A stretch of 15,581 nt of DNA from COE1 sp045579665 (GCA_045579665.1 JAZNMO010000086.1:1-15581); one strand, 5' to 3'. Shown: positions 1 to 7,880, numbered from the stretch's first letter. The notes: a model not told the origin generated them from the sequence alone. Translations and numbers: made by a program.

Positions 1-183
1 AAAGAAAAAGCATATATTCTATCGGAACAGGGAAAAGAATATGCTACCCCTTTCTTGGAATCATTGGATGTTGTGGAAACAAGAGCCATAGAGTTATTAG
101 GGGAAGACAAAATAGAAATGCTTACTGGGCTGTTATTAGAATATGATATGGCACTAAACTGTGCATTGGAAGAAAAGAGGTAA
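1..183 (+). CDS. MarR-family transcriptional regulator, C-terminal part (truncated by window edge)
   Basis: The first 60 codons are open in frame 1 and end with TAA at 181-183. The peptide begins KEKAYILSEQGKEYA, which matches the end of the winged helix of MarR-type regulators (the wing strand followed by 'LT/LSEQGKE'), and then continues as the long C-terminal dimerisation helix. MarR proteins are small dimeric repressors that often control a neighbouring drug-efflux gene, and the next gene is a MATE exporter starting directly after this stop codon. I infer that the two are co-transcribed and that this regulator controls the exporter. The DNA-binding helices are outside the window, so the family call rests on the C-terminal third and on the context. 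Confidence 0.6.
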   Translation, partial: KEKAYILSEQGKEYATPFLESLDVVETRAIELLGEDKIEMLTGLLLEYDMALNCALEEKR

Positions 184-2142
184 TTGACAGTGGACACGAC
201 AGAATTTTTTGGTACAGAGAAAATTAGTAAAATATTGTTTAAGCTCGCTCCACCTGTGATGCTGGCACAGTTGATACAGGCACTATACAATATTGTTGAC
301 AGCTTGTTCATTGGAAGATATTCAGATACGGGTCTTACAGCGTTGTCTATTATTTATCCGCTCCAGCTTTTGATGATTGCACTTGCAGTTGGAACAGGTG
401 TAGGTATTAATACTGTCATGGCTGCAAAGCTTGGTGTGGGAAATAAAAAAGAAGCAGATGATTATGCAGGGGTTGGAACGCCACTTGCAGTTGCTTTGTG
501 GTTTTTGTTTGCCGTGATTTGCTGGCTGATTATGCCTGCATATGCAAAAATGTCTACGGACTCTGTAGAAGTAATAAATGACGTAATAGTATACGGAAGA
601 ATCGTATGCGTTTGCAGCTTTGGATTATTTCTTGAAAGCATATGGACGAAAGTTTTGCAAGCAAATGGTGATATGAAAACACCTATGATAGCACAGATAG
701 TTGGTGCGATTACTAATATTGTAATTGACCCGTTGCTGATTTTCGGTATGTTTGGATTGCCGGAAATGGGAATTGCAGGTGCTGCGGTGGCAACGGTAGC
801 AGGACAAATTGTGGCGGCTTTGATTGTGTTTCGGAAAGGATTTAGAAAATCTCCGGCAAAAGAAGTATATCCATGTTATATTGCGAAAATCTTTCGATTG
901 GGTGTACCGAATATTTTGATGCAGTCAGCATATACCTTTTACATATTAGGACTCAATTTGATATTATCTACATTTTCCGATCAGGCGGTTACTGCTTTGG
1001 GATTGTATTATAAATGGCAGACATTTTTCTTTATTCCTTTAGGCGCAATGCAGACATGCATTGTTCCGGTTGTTAGTTTTAATTATGCTGCAAGAAATAT
1101 AGAACGATGTAAAAAGACTTTAACCTCTGCAATCGGCTTTGGATTGGCATTGATGGCTGTGGGAACCTTGTGCTTTGTTTCTATTCCGACACAGATGTTA
1201 CAGGTGTTTACTTCAGATGAATTGGTAATTGAGATTGGACGTATTGGATTTCGGTTTGTTGGAATCAGCTTTATTCCGATGGTAACATCACTGATTTTTC
1301 CGGTATTCTTTCAAGCTGTGGGGTCCAGTCTAAAAAGCTCTTTTTTGACGGTAGTTCGTACTGTGGTACTGTTTGTTCCACTGGGATTTTTATTTTCGAG
1401 ATTGGGGTTAAGCTGGTTCTGGATGACTTTTCCAATCACAGAAATCATTACAAGTGCAGTAGGTATGATGTTTTATCAACAATTCCTTGCCAGTGAGTAC
1501 GTGCAAAAGAAAAGTTCTGATGTGGATATGGAAAAGGGCATAGTTGCATTAAAAAAGTCAAAGCCGGGTGTGATTATTACCATTGCAAGAGAGCATGGTT
1601 CTTCGGGTAAACAAATAGGAAAAGCAGTTGCAGAAAAGCTTGGAATACCATTCTATTATAAAGAAATGATTGCCTTGGCAGCACATGAGAGTGGACTTGA
1701 TATGGAATTTATTTCAGATATACATGAAAATGCACCGGATGTTCTGCATGATTTATATTTGAGTACACAAGTGGTACAACATGCAATTGTGGCTCAGGAT
1801 AAAATTATTCGTAAGATTGCAGAGCAAGGCAGTTGTGTCATAGTAGGCAGGTCAGCGGATTATGTTTTAAAAGGTTACGATAAGGTTTTTCGGATTTTTA
1901 TTCATGCACCAAAAGAATACCGTATAAAAAGAGTAATGGAGGTGTATGGGGACAGTAGAAAAGAGGCCGGGAAAAATATCCGTCGTTCTGACAAGGCAAG
2001 AAGTGCATATTATAAGCATATATCCGGCAGAACATGGGGAGAAAAAGAAAATTATGAGCTTGTAATAGATTCTTCCTGTGGAGTTGAGAAGGCAGCAGAT
2101 ATAATTATAGAGCATATGACGAAGATAAGCAAATATCATTAG
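184..2142 (+). CDS. MATE-family efflux transporter fused to a C-terminal cytidylate-kinase-like domain
   Basis: The protein is about 650 residues, whereas a stand-alone MATE transporter is about 450. Residues 1-440 form the twelve-helix MATE membrane domain in two homologous halves (roughly 15-215 and 235-435), with typical segments such as PPVMLAQLIQALYNIVDSLF near the N-terminus and QANGDMKTPM between helices. MATE proteins export cationic drugs or metabolites using Na+ or H+ gradients. A polar linker (about 440-460) leads into residues 462-652, which resemble the cytidylate-kinase-like family (PF13189 type): a P-loop-like ITIAREHGSSGKQIG at 466-480 and VIVGRSADYVL at 552-562, ending in basic helices. 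The kinase-like part would lie in the cytoplasm. The start is either TTG 184, directly after the MarR stop codon, or GTG 190; the AAAGAGG at 174-180 is spaced better for 190 (9 nt) than for 184 (3 nt). The MATE call is firm. The kinase domain's substrate is unknown. Confidence 0.9.
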   Translation: MTVDTTEFFGTEKISKILFKLAPPVMLAQLIQALYNIVDSLFIGRYSDTGLTALSIIYPLQLLMIALAVGTGVGINTVMAAKLGVGNKKEADDYAGVGTPLAVALWFLFAVICWLIMPAYAKMSTDSVEVINDVIVYGRIVCVCSFGLFLESIWTKVLQANGDMKTPMIAQIVGAITNIVIDPLLIFGMFGLPEMGIAGAAVATVAGQIVAALIVFRKGFRKSPAKEVYPCYIAKIFRLGVPNILMQSAYTFYILGLNLILSTFSDQAVTALGLYYKWQTFFFIPLGAMQTCIVPVVSFNYAARNIERCKKTLTSAIGFGLALMAVGTLCFVSIPTQMLQVFTSDELVIEIGRIGFRFVGISFIPMVTSLIFPVFFQAVGSSLKSSFLTVVRTVVLFVPLGFLFSRLGLSWFWMTFPITEIITSAVGMMFYQQFLASEYVQKKSSDVDMEKGIVALKKSKPGVIITIAREHGSSGKQIGKAVAEKLGIPFYYKEMIALAAHESGLDMEFISDIHENAPDVLHDLYLSTQVVQHAIVAQDKIIRKIAEQGSCVIVGRSADYVLKGYDKVFRIFIHAPKEYRIKRVMEVYGDSRKEAGKNIRRSDKARSAYYKHISGRTWGEKENYELVIDSSCGVEKAADIIIEHMTKISKYH

Positions 2143-2144
2143 TA

Positions 2145-2387
2145 GGTGGAATTCCTTTTTCTGTTGTTTTGTCAAAAGCAGCTAATTTAGTGAACACAGA
2201 TACGATGTCTGTTACGCAGATTCATCAAAAGTTAGAAAAAGGATATGCGGATGAAATACTTACATTAGATACTTTCCCGGAACGATTTAGGATTATGGAT
2301 TCTGAGCTAGAAAAGAGAATGGAGTTGCGTAGGATGCGTGTTAACAAGAAGGAAAGTAGCCTAAGGATGCTTGGTCTATATGAATAA
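2145..2387 (+). pseudogene. short frame resembling the C-terminal part of a RelB/DinJ-type antitoxin (probable remnant)
   Basis: The frame is open from inside the 3' end of the MATE gene to TAA at 2385-2387. Possible starts are TTG 2169 (72 codons) and ATG 2205 (60 codons). Neither has a ribosome binding site at a suitable distance. Just after the MATE stop the frame reads GGIPFSVVLSKAANLVNTDT and then MSVTQIHQKLEKGYAD. The 'GGIPF' turn followed by a linker and a helix ending in 'KGYxD' resembles the C-terminal half of clostridial RelB/DinJ antitoxins. The ribbon-helix-helix N-terminal half is missing, and the sequence after KGYADE becomes basic and dissimilar. The stop codon lies within the following terminator stem. 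I interpret it as a decayed antitoxin fragment; a small expressed protein of unknown function is the alternative. No toxin gene is adjacent. Confidence 0.35.
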
Positions 2388-2425
2388 TGGTGCGTAACTT
2401 AAAGCTACGCACCATTATTAGTTTT
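2383..2425 (+). terminator. intrinsic terminator between convergent transcription units
   Basis: Positions 2383-2396 (AATAATGGTGCGTA) pair perfectly with 2406-2419, giving a 14-bp stem with a 9-nt loop. On the plus strand the stem is followed by GTTTTCT. On the minus strand no clear T-run follows, although the stem's own A/T-rich end supplies some U residues. It lies between the MATE block on the plus strand and the cellobiose phosphorylase gene on the minus strand, so it may serve both. Confidence 0.75.
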
Positions 2426-2433
2426 CTAATATA

Positions 2434-4869
2434 TTAACCCATAGTTACAACAACATGGATTTCCTTCTTGTCAGCATCGTAAGGAATAACATTACCTTCA
2501 ACTGCAACACCGTCAACTACCATAGATACAACGCCCTTCTCAACATTGTTCGGGTTAAGTACCTCGATATGATAGTTAGCACCACGGTAAGAACGAGTTA
2601 CCTTGAAATCGCCAAATCCCTTAGGTACACAAGGATTTACCTGTAAACCGTGATGGGTTGGGTAAAGACCAAGGATGTACTGTGAAATATTAACGAAAGT
2701 CCAAGCAGCAGTACCTGTTAACCAGCTGTTCTTAGCCTCGCCGTGGAACTTCGCATCTCTACCGGCAATCATCTGAGAGTAAACATATGGCTCTGTACGA
2801 TGAATCTCACTGATTTCCTCTGTATAAGCAGGACAAGTTTTCTGATAAATCTCGAAAGCTCTGTCACCACGACCAATCACTGTCTCAGCAATAGAAACCC
2901 AAGGATTGTTGTGGCAGAAGATACCTGCATTCTCCTTGTATCCTGGTGGATATGAAGAAACCTCGCCAAGCTCTAAGTGATACTTTGTATAAGCAGGCTG
3001 TAAAATCATAACACCATACTTTGTATCGAGACGCTCCTTAACAGAGTCAAGAGCCTTCTTAGCATGACCTTCCTTAACACCAACACCTGCCAATACGCAG
3101 AAGCCCTGTGGCTCGATGTAAATCTGGCCTTCTTCACATTCCTTAGAACCAACCTTGTTGCTATAAGAGTCGTAAGCACGAACAAACCAGTCGCCATCCC
3201 AGCCGCTCGTAAGAATAGTGTCATACATCTCGGCAACTTCTTTTCTTGCGTAAGCAGCTTCCTCTGTATCTCCCATAAGCTCGCAAAGCTGAGCATATTC
3301 TTCACCATACTTAACAAACATACCTGCAATAAATACTGATTCAGCAACAGGACCTTCACTAGGACCAAAGGTCTGGAAGGATTCGCCCGGATGCTCTGAG
3401 AAGCAGTTCAGGTTCAAGCAGTCATTCCAGTCTGCACGACCAATTAACGGTAATTTATGAGGACCCTTATGAGTAACTGTAAAGTCGAAAGAACGCTTTA
3501 AGTGCCCCATAAGAGTAGTAGCCTTAGACCAGTCATTATCGTAAGGAACCTGCTCTGTAAGAATAGATGTATCACCTGTCTCACGGACATAAGCACTTGT
3601 TCCTGCGATTAACCACAATGGGTCATCGTTAAATCCGCCACCGATATCTGCATTACCCTTCTTGGTAAGTGGCTGATACTGGTGATATGCGCTACCGTCT
3701 TCAAACTGTGTAGAAGCGATATCAATAATACGCTCTCTTGCACGGTCCGGAATTAAATGTACGAAACCAAGTAAATCCTGGCAGCTGTCTCTAAAGCCCA
3801 TACCTCTACCGATACCTGACTCGTAGTAAGAAGCAGAACGTGACATATTGAAGGTTACCATACACTGATACTGGTTCCAAATATTTACCATACGGTCAAC
3901 CTTATCATTAGAAGACTCCACATGGTACTTAGAAAGAAGCTCTTTCCAGTATGCCTGTAATTCAGCAAAAGCAGCGTCAACCTTCTCAGGTGTTTCGTAG
4001 CGTGCAATCATCTCGAAAGCACGAGTTTTATTAATAACATTATGAGACTCCCACTTCTCTTCCTGTGGATTCTCAATATAACCTAAAGTAAATACATATG
4101 TACGAGACTCACCCGGCTGTAAGGTGATATTCAACTGGTGGCATGCGATTGGTGACCATCCGCTTGCCATAGTGTTCTTACACTGACCATTCTCAACAAC
4201 CTCAGGGTTATCACATCCTCTGTAAGCACCCAAGAAATCATCACGGATTGTATCGAAGCCTGCGATTGGAGCATTAACAGAGTAAACTGCATAGTGATTA
4301 CGACGCTCTCTGTACTCGGTCTTATGGAAAATAGTAGAGCCTGATACTTCAACCTCACCACAGCTTAATAATCTCTGGAAGTTCTTCATATCATCATCTG
4401 CATTCCACAGACACCACTCAACATAAGAGAATGCCTTTAATTCCTTAACTTCACTGCTGTTGTTTGTCAATGTAAGCTTGCTAACCTCGCAGTTATCATT
4501 CATAGGAACGAAGTTCAAAAGTTCTGCCTTTACATCCTTCTTAGAAGATGTAAAACGGCTGTATCCGATACCATGACGGCATTCGTAAGCATCAAGCTCA
4601 GTTTTCACTGGCTGCCAGCCCGGATTCCATACAGTATCCCCATCCTTAATATAGATATATTTGCCACCCATATCCATAGGCACGTTGTTATAACGGTAAC
4701 GAGTTAAGCGCAGAAGCTTTGCATCCTTGTAAAAGGTGTAGCCACCACAGGTGTTAGAAATTAAACTAAAGAACTCATTACATCCAAGGTAGTTAATCCA
4801 AGGTAATGGAGTCTTCGGAGTGGTAATGACATATTCCTGATTGGCATCATCAAAATAACCGAATTTCAT
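2434..4869 (-). CDS. cbp: cellobiose phosphorylase (GH94)
   Basis: The enzyme cleaves cellobiose with inorganic phosphate to alpha-D-glucose-1-phosphate and glucose in the cytoplasm, saving one ATP per disaccharide. From the chosen start it is 811 residues, the usual length for clostridial cellobiose phosphorylases; cellodextrin phosphorylases are nearer 980. It begins MKFGYFDDANQEYVITTP, very close to the clostridial enzymes as I remember them. Residues 1 to about 300 form the N-terminal beta-sandwich (YRYNNVPMDMGGKYIY), and the (alpha/alpha)6 catalytic barrel follows with FEDGSAYHQYQPLT and RADWNDCLNLN. The second Asp of WND is residue 483 and corresponds to the catalytic acid (Asp490 in the Cellvibrio gilvus enzyme). 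A C-terminal jelly-roll ends the protein. The frame extends 17 codons further upstream, but ATG at 4867-4869 is the likely start: it has AAAGGAGA at 4878-4885 with 8-nt spacing and matches the family N-terminus. It is transcribed divergently from the LacI regulator and transporter genes. Chitobiose phosphorylase (also GH94) is a less likely alternative. Confidence 0.93.
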   Translation of the reverse strand: MKFGYFDDANQEYVITTPKTPLPWINYLGCNEFFSLISNTCGGYTFYKDAKLLRLTRYRYNNVPMDMGGKYIYIKDGDTVWNPGWQPVKTELDAYECRHGIGYSRFTSSKKDVKAELLNFVPMNDNCEVSKLTLTNNSSEVKELKAFSYVEWCLWNADDDMKNFQRLLSCGEVEVSGSTIFHKTEYRERRNHYAVYSVNAPIAGFDTIRDDFLGAYRGCDNPEVVENGQCKNTMASGWSPIACHQLNITLQPGESRTYVFTLGYIENPQEEKWESHNVINKTRAFEMIARYETPEKVDAAFAELQAYWKELLSKYHVESSNDKVDRMVNIWNQYQCMVTFNMSRSASYYESGIGRGMGFRDSCQDLLGFVHLIPDRARERIIDIASTQFEDGSAYHQYQPLTKKGNADIGGGFNDDPLWLIAGTSAYVRETGDTSILTEQVPYDNDWSKATTLMGHLKRSFDFTVTHKGPHKLPLIGRADWNDCLNLNCFSEHPGESFQTFGPSEGPVAESVFIAGMFVKYGEEYAQLCELMGDTEEAAYARKEVAEMYDTILTSGWDGDWFVRAYDSYSNKVGSKECEEGQIYIEPQGFCVLAGVGVKEGHAKKALDSVKERLDTKYGVMILQPAYTKYHLELGEVSSYPPGYKENAGIFCHNNPWVSIAETVIGRGDRAFEIYQKTCPAYTEEISEIHRTEPYVYSQMIAGRDAKFHGEAKNSWLTGTAAWTFVNISQYILGLYPTHHGLQVNPCVPKGFGDFKVTRSYRGANYHIEVLNPNNVEKGVVSMVVDGVAVEGNVIPYDADKKEIHVVVTMG

Positions 4870-4929
4870 AAGTAAACTCTCCTTTTTCAAAATTGAATTA
4901 ATGACTGAGCACTCACACACATATGCTCA

Positions 4930-4944
4930 GAAAACGTTTAAGTA
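4930..4944 (+). promoter_or_regulatory. candidate LacI-family operator, copy 1 (phosphorylase side)
   Basis: The sequence GAAAACGTTTAAGTA contains the palindromic core AAACGTTT, typical of LacI/GalR-family operators with their central CG. It matches 13 of 15 positions of the second copy at 5228-5242, in the same orientation. It lies about 10-25 nt downstream of the predicted phosphorylase transcription start, a position at which a bound repressor would block transcription. A catabolite-control (CcpA) site is a less likely reading, because the outer TG...CA bases of the cre consensus are missing. Confidence 0.55.
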
Positions 4945-4959
4945 ACATTCTATGACCGC

Positions 4960-4988
4960 ATTATACCGAATAAAATGAGGAAAAGCAA
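4960..4988 (-). promoter_or_regulatory. sigma-A-type promoter of the cellobiose phosphorylase gene
   Basis: On the minus strand TTGCTT (4988-4983) is separated by 17 bp from a perfect TATAAT (4965-4960). The expected transcription start is near 4953, giving a leader of about 84 nt before the ATG at 4869. Confidence 0.75.
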
Positions 4989-5191
4989 GGGCTTATTGTC
5001 CGATATTACCCATGAAAAATAGAGAAAATTTACCTCAAAATTTGAAGACATCACGAAAAAGAGGGCATATTTTCGCAGAAATATTATATATCTAAATAGA
5101 TATGTAAACCTCTGAACAGAGCTTTTTAGCACATAATTTCATGAAACTTATTATGCAAAGTTAAAATTGCACATAAATATTAGAAAAACTA

Positions 5192-5220
5192 TTGCAAAAT
5201 TATACAAAATGATGTATCAT
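5192..5220 (+). promoter_or_regulatory. sigma-A-type promoter of the LacI regulator/transporter unit
   Basis: TTGCAA (5192-5197), a 17-bp spacer and TATCAT (5215-5220) predict a transcription start near 5227, just before the second operator-like motif. The leader to the ATG at 5300 would be about 73 nt. The AT-rich stretch 4990-5190 between the two divergent promoters contains no gene; the only pattern I noticed is GCACATAA occurring twice (near 5130 and 5170). Confidence 0.6.
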
Positions 5221-5227
5221 TAAAGAC

Positions 5228-5242
5228 GTAAACGATTAAGTA
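5228..5242 (+). promoter_or_regulatory. candidate LacI-family operator, copy 2 (regulator/transporter side)
   Basis: The sequence GTAAACGATTAAGTA matches 13 of 15 positions of the motif at 4930-4944 and keeps the central CG and the TTAAGTA right arm. It begins at the predicted transcription start of the regulator's own promoter, which suggests autoregulation. Confidence 0.55.
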
Positions 5243-5299
5243 TTTGAAAATTATGTTTACATACTAGTAAGTATAAGGATTTGGAAGGGAGCAGGCATT

Positions 5300-6313
5300 A
5301 TGGTTTCCATGAAGGATATCGCTGCAGCGTGTGGCGTTTCAGTAGCTACAGTGAGTAAGGCGATTAATAATCACAGTGATATAGGTGAGGAAACAAAGGC
5401 TCTCATTAAAAGAAAAGCGAAGGAAATGGGGTATCACCCGAATACATGGGCAAGAGCTTTGAAGACTAATAAAAGCTATAATCTTGGAGTTCTTTATAAA
5501 GAGGCTTCGGGAAGCGGTCTGACCCATGATTATTTTTCTCAGATTTTAGAGAACTTTAAGGTAACTGCTGAGAATCAAGGCTATGATATCACTTTCTTAA
5601 ATAATTCCAAGCTGGGTAATGATAAGGTTTCTTATCTGGACCATAGCATTCACAGAGGAATGGACGGTGTGATGATTGCGATTGCGGATTATAAGAGTCC
5701 GGAGGTAATCGAGTTATTACAAAGTGATTTGCCTGTAGTGACAATTGACTATGTATACAATGGCAGAATATCAGTTACCTCAGATAATATCGGAGGTATG
5801 AGAGCACTTATGGAACAGGTATATGCCTGTGGACATAGGAAGATTGCATATATATATGGTGAGGAGTCATCAGTAACAAGTAATCGTTTGTCTACCTATT
5901 ATCAATTTTTAGAGGAGAAGGGTATTGTGGCAAACGATGAGTATGTCAGAGAAGGCAAGTACCGTGATTCCTATGCGGCAGGTAAGATTACAGAGGAATT
6001 ACTGGATTTAGAGAATCCGCCTACCTGCATTCTATATGCAGATGATTTTTCGGCAATCGGCGGTATGAATGCAATCAAAACCAGAGGACTGAGTATTCCG
6101 GAAGATATTTCCATTGCAGGATATGACGGTATTTTAATGGCCTCGCAGTTAAGCCCTACACTTACAACCTATTGGCAGAATACGGTTGAGATAGGAAGGC
6201 GGGCTGCGAATGAATTAATTAACTTAATAGAAAGACCTAAGTCTACCATACTTAGACAGTATACGGTAGAGGGTAAGCTCATTGAAGGGAAATCGGTAGC
6301 ATTTCCAAGGTAA
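5300..6313 (+). CDS. LacI/GalR-family transcriptional regulator of the cellobiose locus
   Basis: The protein is 337 residues, normal for the family. The N-terminus MVSMKDIAAACGVSVATVSK is the LacI helix-turn-helix, followed by KAINNHSDIGEET and the hinge-helix region MGYHPNTWARALKT (about residues 46-60) that inserts in the minor groove of the operator. Residues 65-337 form the periplasmic-binding-protein-like effector domain, with DGVMIAIADY, the late CILYADDFSAIGGMNAIK and IAGYDGI segments typical of GalR-type sensors. ATG 5300 is supported by AAGGGAG at 5285-5291 with 8-nt spacing. The gene lies between the phosphorylase gene, divergently oriented, and the transporter genes, co-directional and 105 nt downstream. 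I infer that it represses both in the absence of cellobiose or a derivative; the inducer cannot be read from the sequence. Confidence 0.92.
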   Translation: MVSMKDIAAACGVSVATVSKAINNHSDIGEETKALIKRKAKEMGYHPNTWARALKTNKSYNLGVLYKEASGSGLTHDYFSQILENFKVTAENQGYDITFLNNSKLGNDKVSYLDHSIHRGMDGVMIAIADYKSPEVIELLQSDLPVVTIDYVYNGRISVTSDNIGGMRALMEQVYACGHRKIAYIYGEESSVTSNRLSTYYQFLEEKGIVANDEYVREGKYRDSYAAGKITEELLDLENPPTCILYADDFSAIGGMNAIKTRGLSIPEDISIAGYDGILMASQLSPTLTTYWQNTVEIGRRAANELINLIERPKSTILRQYTVEGKLIEGKSVAFPR

Positions 6314-6418
6314 TTAAAGAGACTGAAGTTTAGTCTATTCTGAAGGGGTATTAAGTCGCAGAGCGATTTAGTATAGAAGTAAGGCAAACATTTTTATTCT
6401 AAAAGGGAGGATTTTAAA

Positions 6419-7804
6419 ATGAAGAAAAAACTTATCAGCGTATTATTATCAACAGCAATGTTGGCAACTGCATTGACAGGATGTGGAGATTCTGCTTCAA
6501 CATCTTCATCATCAGGCAGTGCTGCAAAGGATGATTCCGCAGTATCAGATTCAGGCTACAAGGGTGAGCTTGAGATTATGCACTACTCTACATCAGAGGA
6601 GTCACAGGGTAACGGTGGTTCAGATGGATTCCGTACTGTATTGTCACAGTGGGATGAGGCTAACCCTGATATCAAGTTAACACAGAATGTATTAGCTAAC
6701 GCAGAGTACAAGACACAGATCGCTACTTTGGCAGCAGCAGATGACCTTCCGGATGTATTCTTATTACAGGGTATGAATACCATCGAGTGGGCTAAGCAGG
6801 GATTAGTTTATGATTTGACAGCAGATATCGAGTCATCTCCATACTATGCAGATTATAATACAGCATACTTTACACCATTTACAACAGAGGGTAAGATTTA
6901 TGGTTATCCATGTTTAACAGGTGGTACATGTACAGTAGTTATCTATGATAAGGCTATGTGGAAGGAAGCAGGCTATGATGCATTCCCTACAACATGGGCA
7001 GATGTAGAGAAGGCTGCAGAGTACTTTAATGGTAAGGGCATTACTACAGTTGCATTTGGTAACGGTGGTAAGTGGCAGGCTAACTCAGACTTCATGTCTA
7101 CATTAGGTAACAGATATACAGGACCAGAATGGTTCTCAAGCTTAATTGCTAAGAGCGGTGCTTCTTTCGAAGATCCAGAGTTTATCGCAGCTCTTGCAGA
7201 GACACAGAGACTTTTCACACAGACAGATATCTTCAATGCTGACTTCAATGCAGTAACAAATGAGGATGCTCGTGAGTACTACATCGCTGGTACAGCAGCA
7301 GCATTCATCGGTGGTAACTGGGATGAGTCTTACATTGCAGCTACATTAAAGGAATCAAATGAAGAGAAGTGGGGCAACATTGGATTTGCAGTACTTCCAC
7401 AGCCTGCAGATGCTACAAAGGCTCCTGATTCACAGAATATCGGTCTTGGTTATGCAGTAGCAATCAATCCTAAGTTAGCAGATGACCCAGCTAAGTTACA
7501 GGCAGCTATTGACCTTGCAGAGTATATTACAGGACCTGCATTCTCTAATTTCGTTGCAAGTAACTATGCTCTTGGTGGTTTAACAAAGGTTGCAGATGTT
7601 GACTTAAGCAAGTTTGACCAGATTACACAGGATTTCTATAACTGGTCTTATGTAGATACATCTACATGTGAAATCTATGACTCTTACATCAACAGCGCAG
7701 TTTGGGATGTATTCAATACAGATTTACAGTCATTAATGAATGGTGATAAGACACCTGCAGAGGTAGCAGCTAATACACAGGCAGCATACGAAGCAAATTA
7801 CTAA
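6419..7804 (+). CDS. ABC sugar transporter, extracellular solute-binding lipoprotein (family 1)
   Basis: This is the extracellular receptor of a CUT1 carbohydrate importer, 461 residues, anchored to the outer face of the membrane by a lipid. MKKKLISVLLSTAMLATALT is a lipoprotein signal peptide with lipobox LTGC, the modified cysteine being residue 22. A Ser-rich flexible linker (about 25-45) follows, then the mature binding domain with features of family-1 solute-binding proteins, such as FLLQGMNTIEWAKQGLVYDL and AAAFIGGNWDESYIAA. ATG 6419 has GGGAGG at 6405-6410 with 8-nt spacing. The codons are strikingly uniform (ACA, GCA, TTA, GTA, TCA) compared with the neighbours, as expected for a very highly expressed gene. 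From its position beside cellobiose phosphorylase and two permeases I infer that it binds cellobiose or cellodextrins; the ligand is not proven by sequence. Confidence 0.92.
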   Translation: MKKKLISVLLSTAMLATALTGCGDSASTSSSSGSAAKDDSAVSDSGYKGELEIMHYSTSEESQGNGGSDGFRTVLSQWDEANPDIKLTQNVLANAEYKTQIATLAAADDLPDVFLLQGMNTIEWAKQGLVYDLTADIESSPYYADYNTAYFTPFTTEGKIYGYPCLTGGTCTVVIYDKAMWKEAGYDAFPTTWADVEKAAEYFNGKGITTVAFGNGGKWQANSDFMSTLGNRYTGPEWFSSLIAKSGASFEDPEFIAALAETQRLFTQTDIFNADFNAVTNEDAREYYIAGTAAAFIGGNWDESYIAATLKESNEEKWGNIGFAVLPQPADATKAPDSQNIGLGYAVAINPKLADDPAKLQAAIDLAEYITGPAFSNFVASNYALGGLTKVADVDLSKFDQITQDFYNWSYVDTSTCEIYDSYINSAVWDVFNTDLQSLMNGDKTPAEVAANTQAAYEANY

Positions 7805-7840
7805 GGATTAGAGGAATTAAGCTTCCTAAAATAATGAATC

Positions 7841-7880
7841 TAGAGCCGTTCTGGTATGTATAGAACGGCTCTATTTCTAA
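7841..7880 (+). terminator. intercistronic stem-loop after the solute-binding-protein gene (attenuator or mRNA stabiliser)
   Basis: TAGAGCCGTTCT (7841-7852) pairs perfectly with 7862-7873, giving a 12-bp stem with a 9-nt loop, followed by TTTCT and then A residues. The U-tract is too poor for full termination, so partial read-through into the permease genes is likely. Such hairpins after binding-protein genes commonly give excess binding protein over permease. A smaller AGGAA/TTCCT hairpin (7812-7827) lies just upstream. Confidence 0.65.

Noticed and set aside
3006..3368. 120-codon minus-strand frame, and smaller frames on both strands within 2455-4361
   Set aside because: They lie completely inside the cellobiose phosphorylase gene in other frames, have no ribosome binding sites and show no family resemblance.
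4890..4920. Upstream extension of the cellobiose phosphorylase start to 4920
   Set aside because: The 17 extra residues have no family match, while ATG at 4869 has a good ribosome binding site and the conserved MKFGYFDDAN start.
6320..6336. AGACT/AGTCT hairpin behind the LacI-family gene as a terminator
   Set aside because: Only five base pairs, no U-tract, so it cannot be claimed as a terminator; read-through into the transporter genes is likely.
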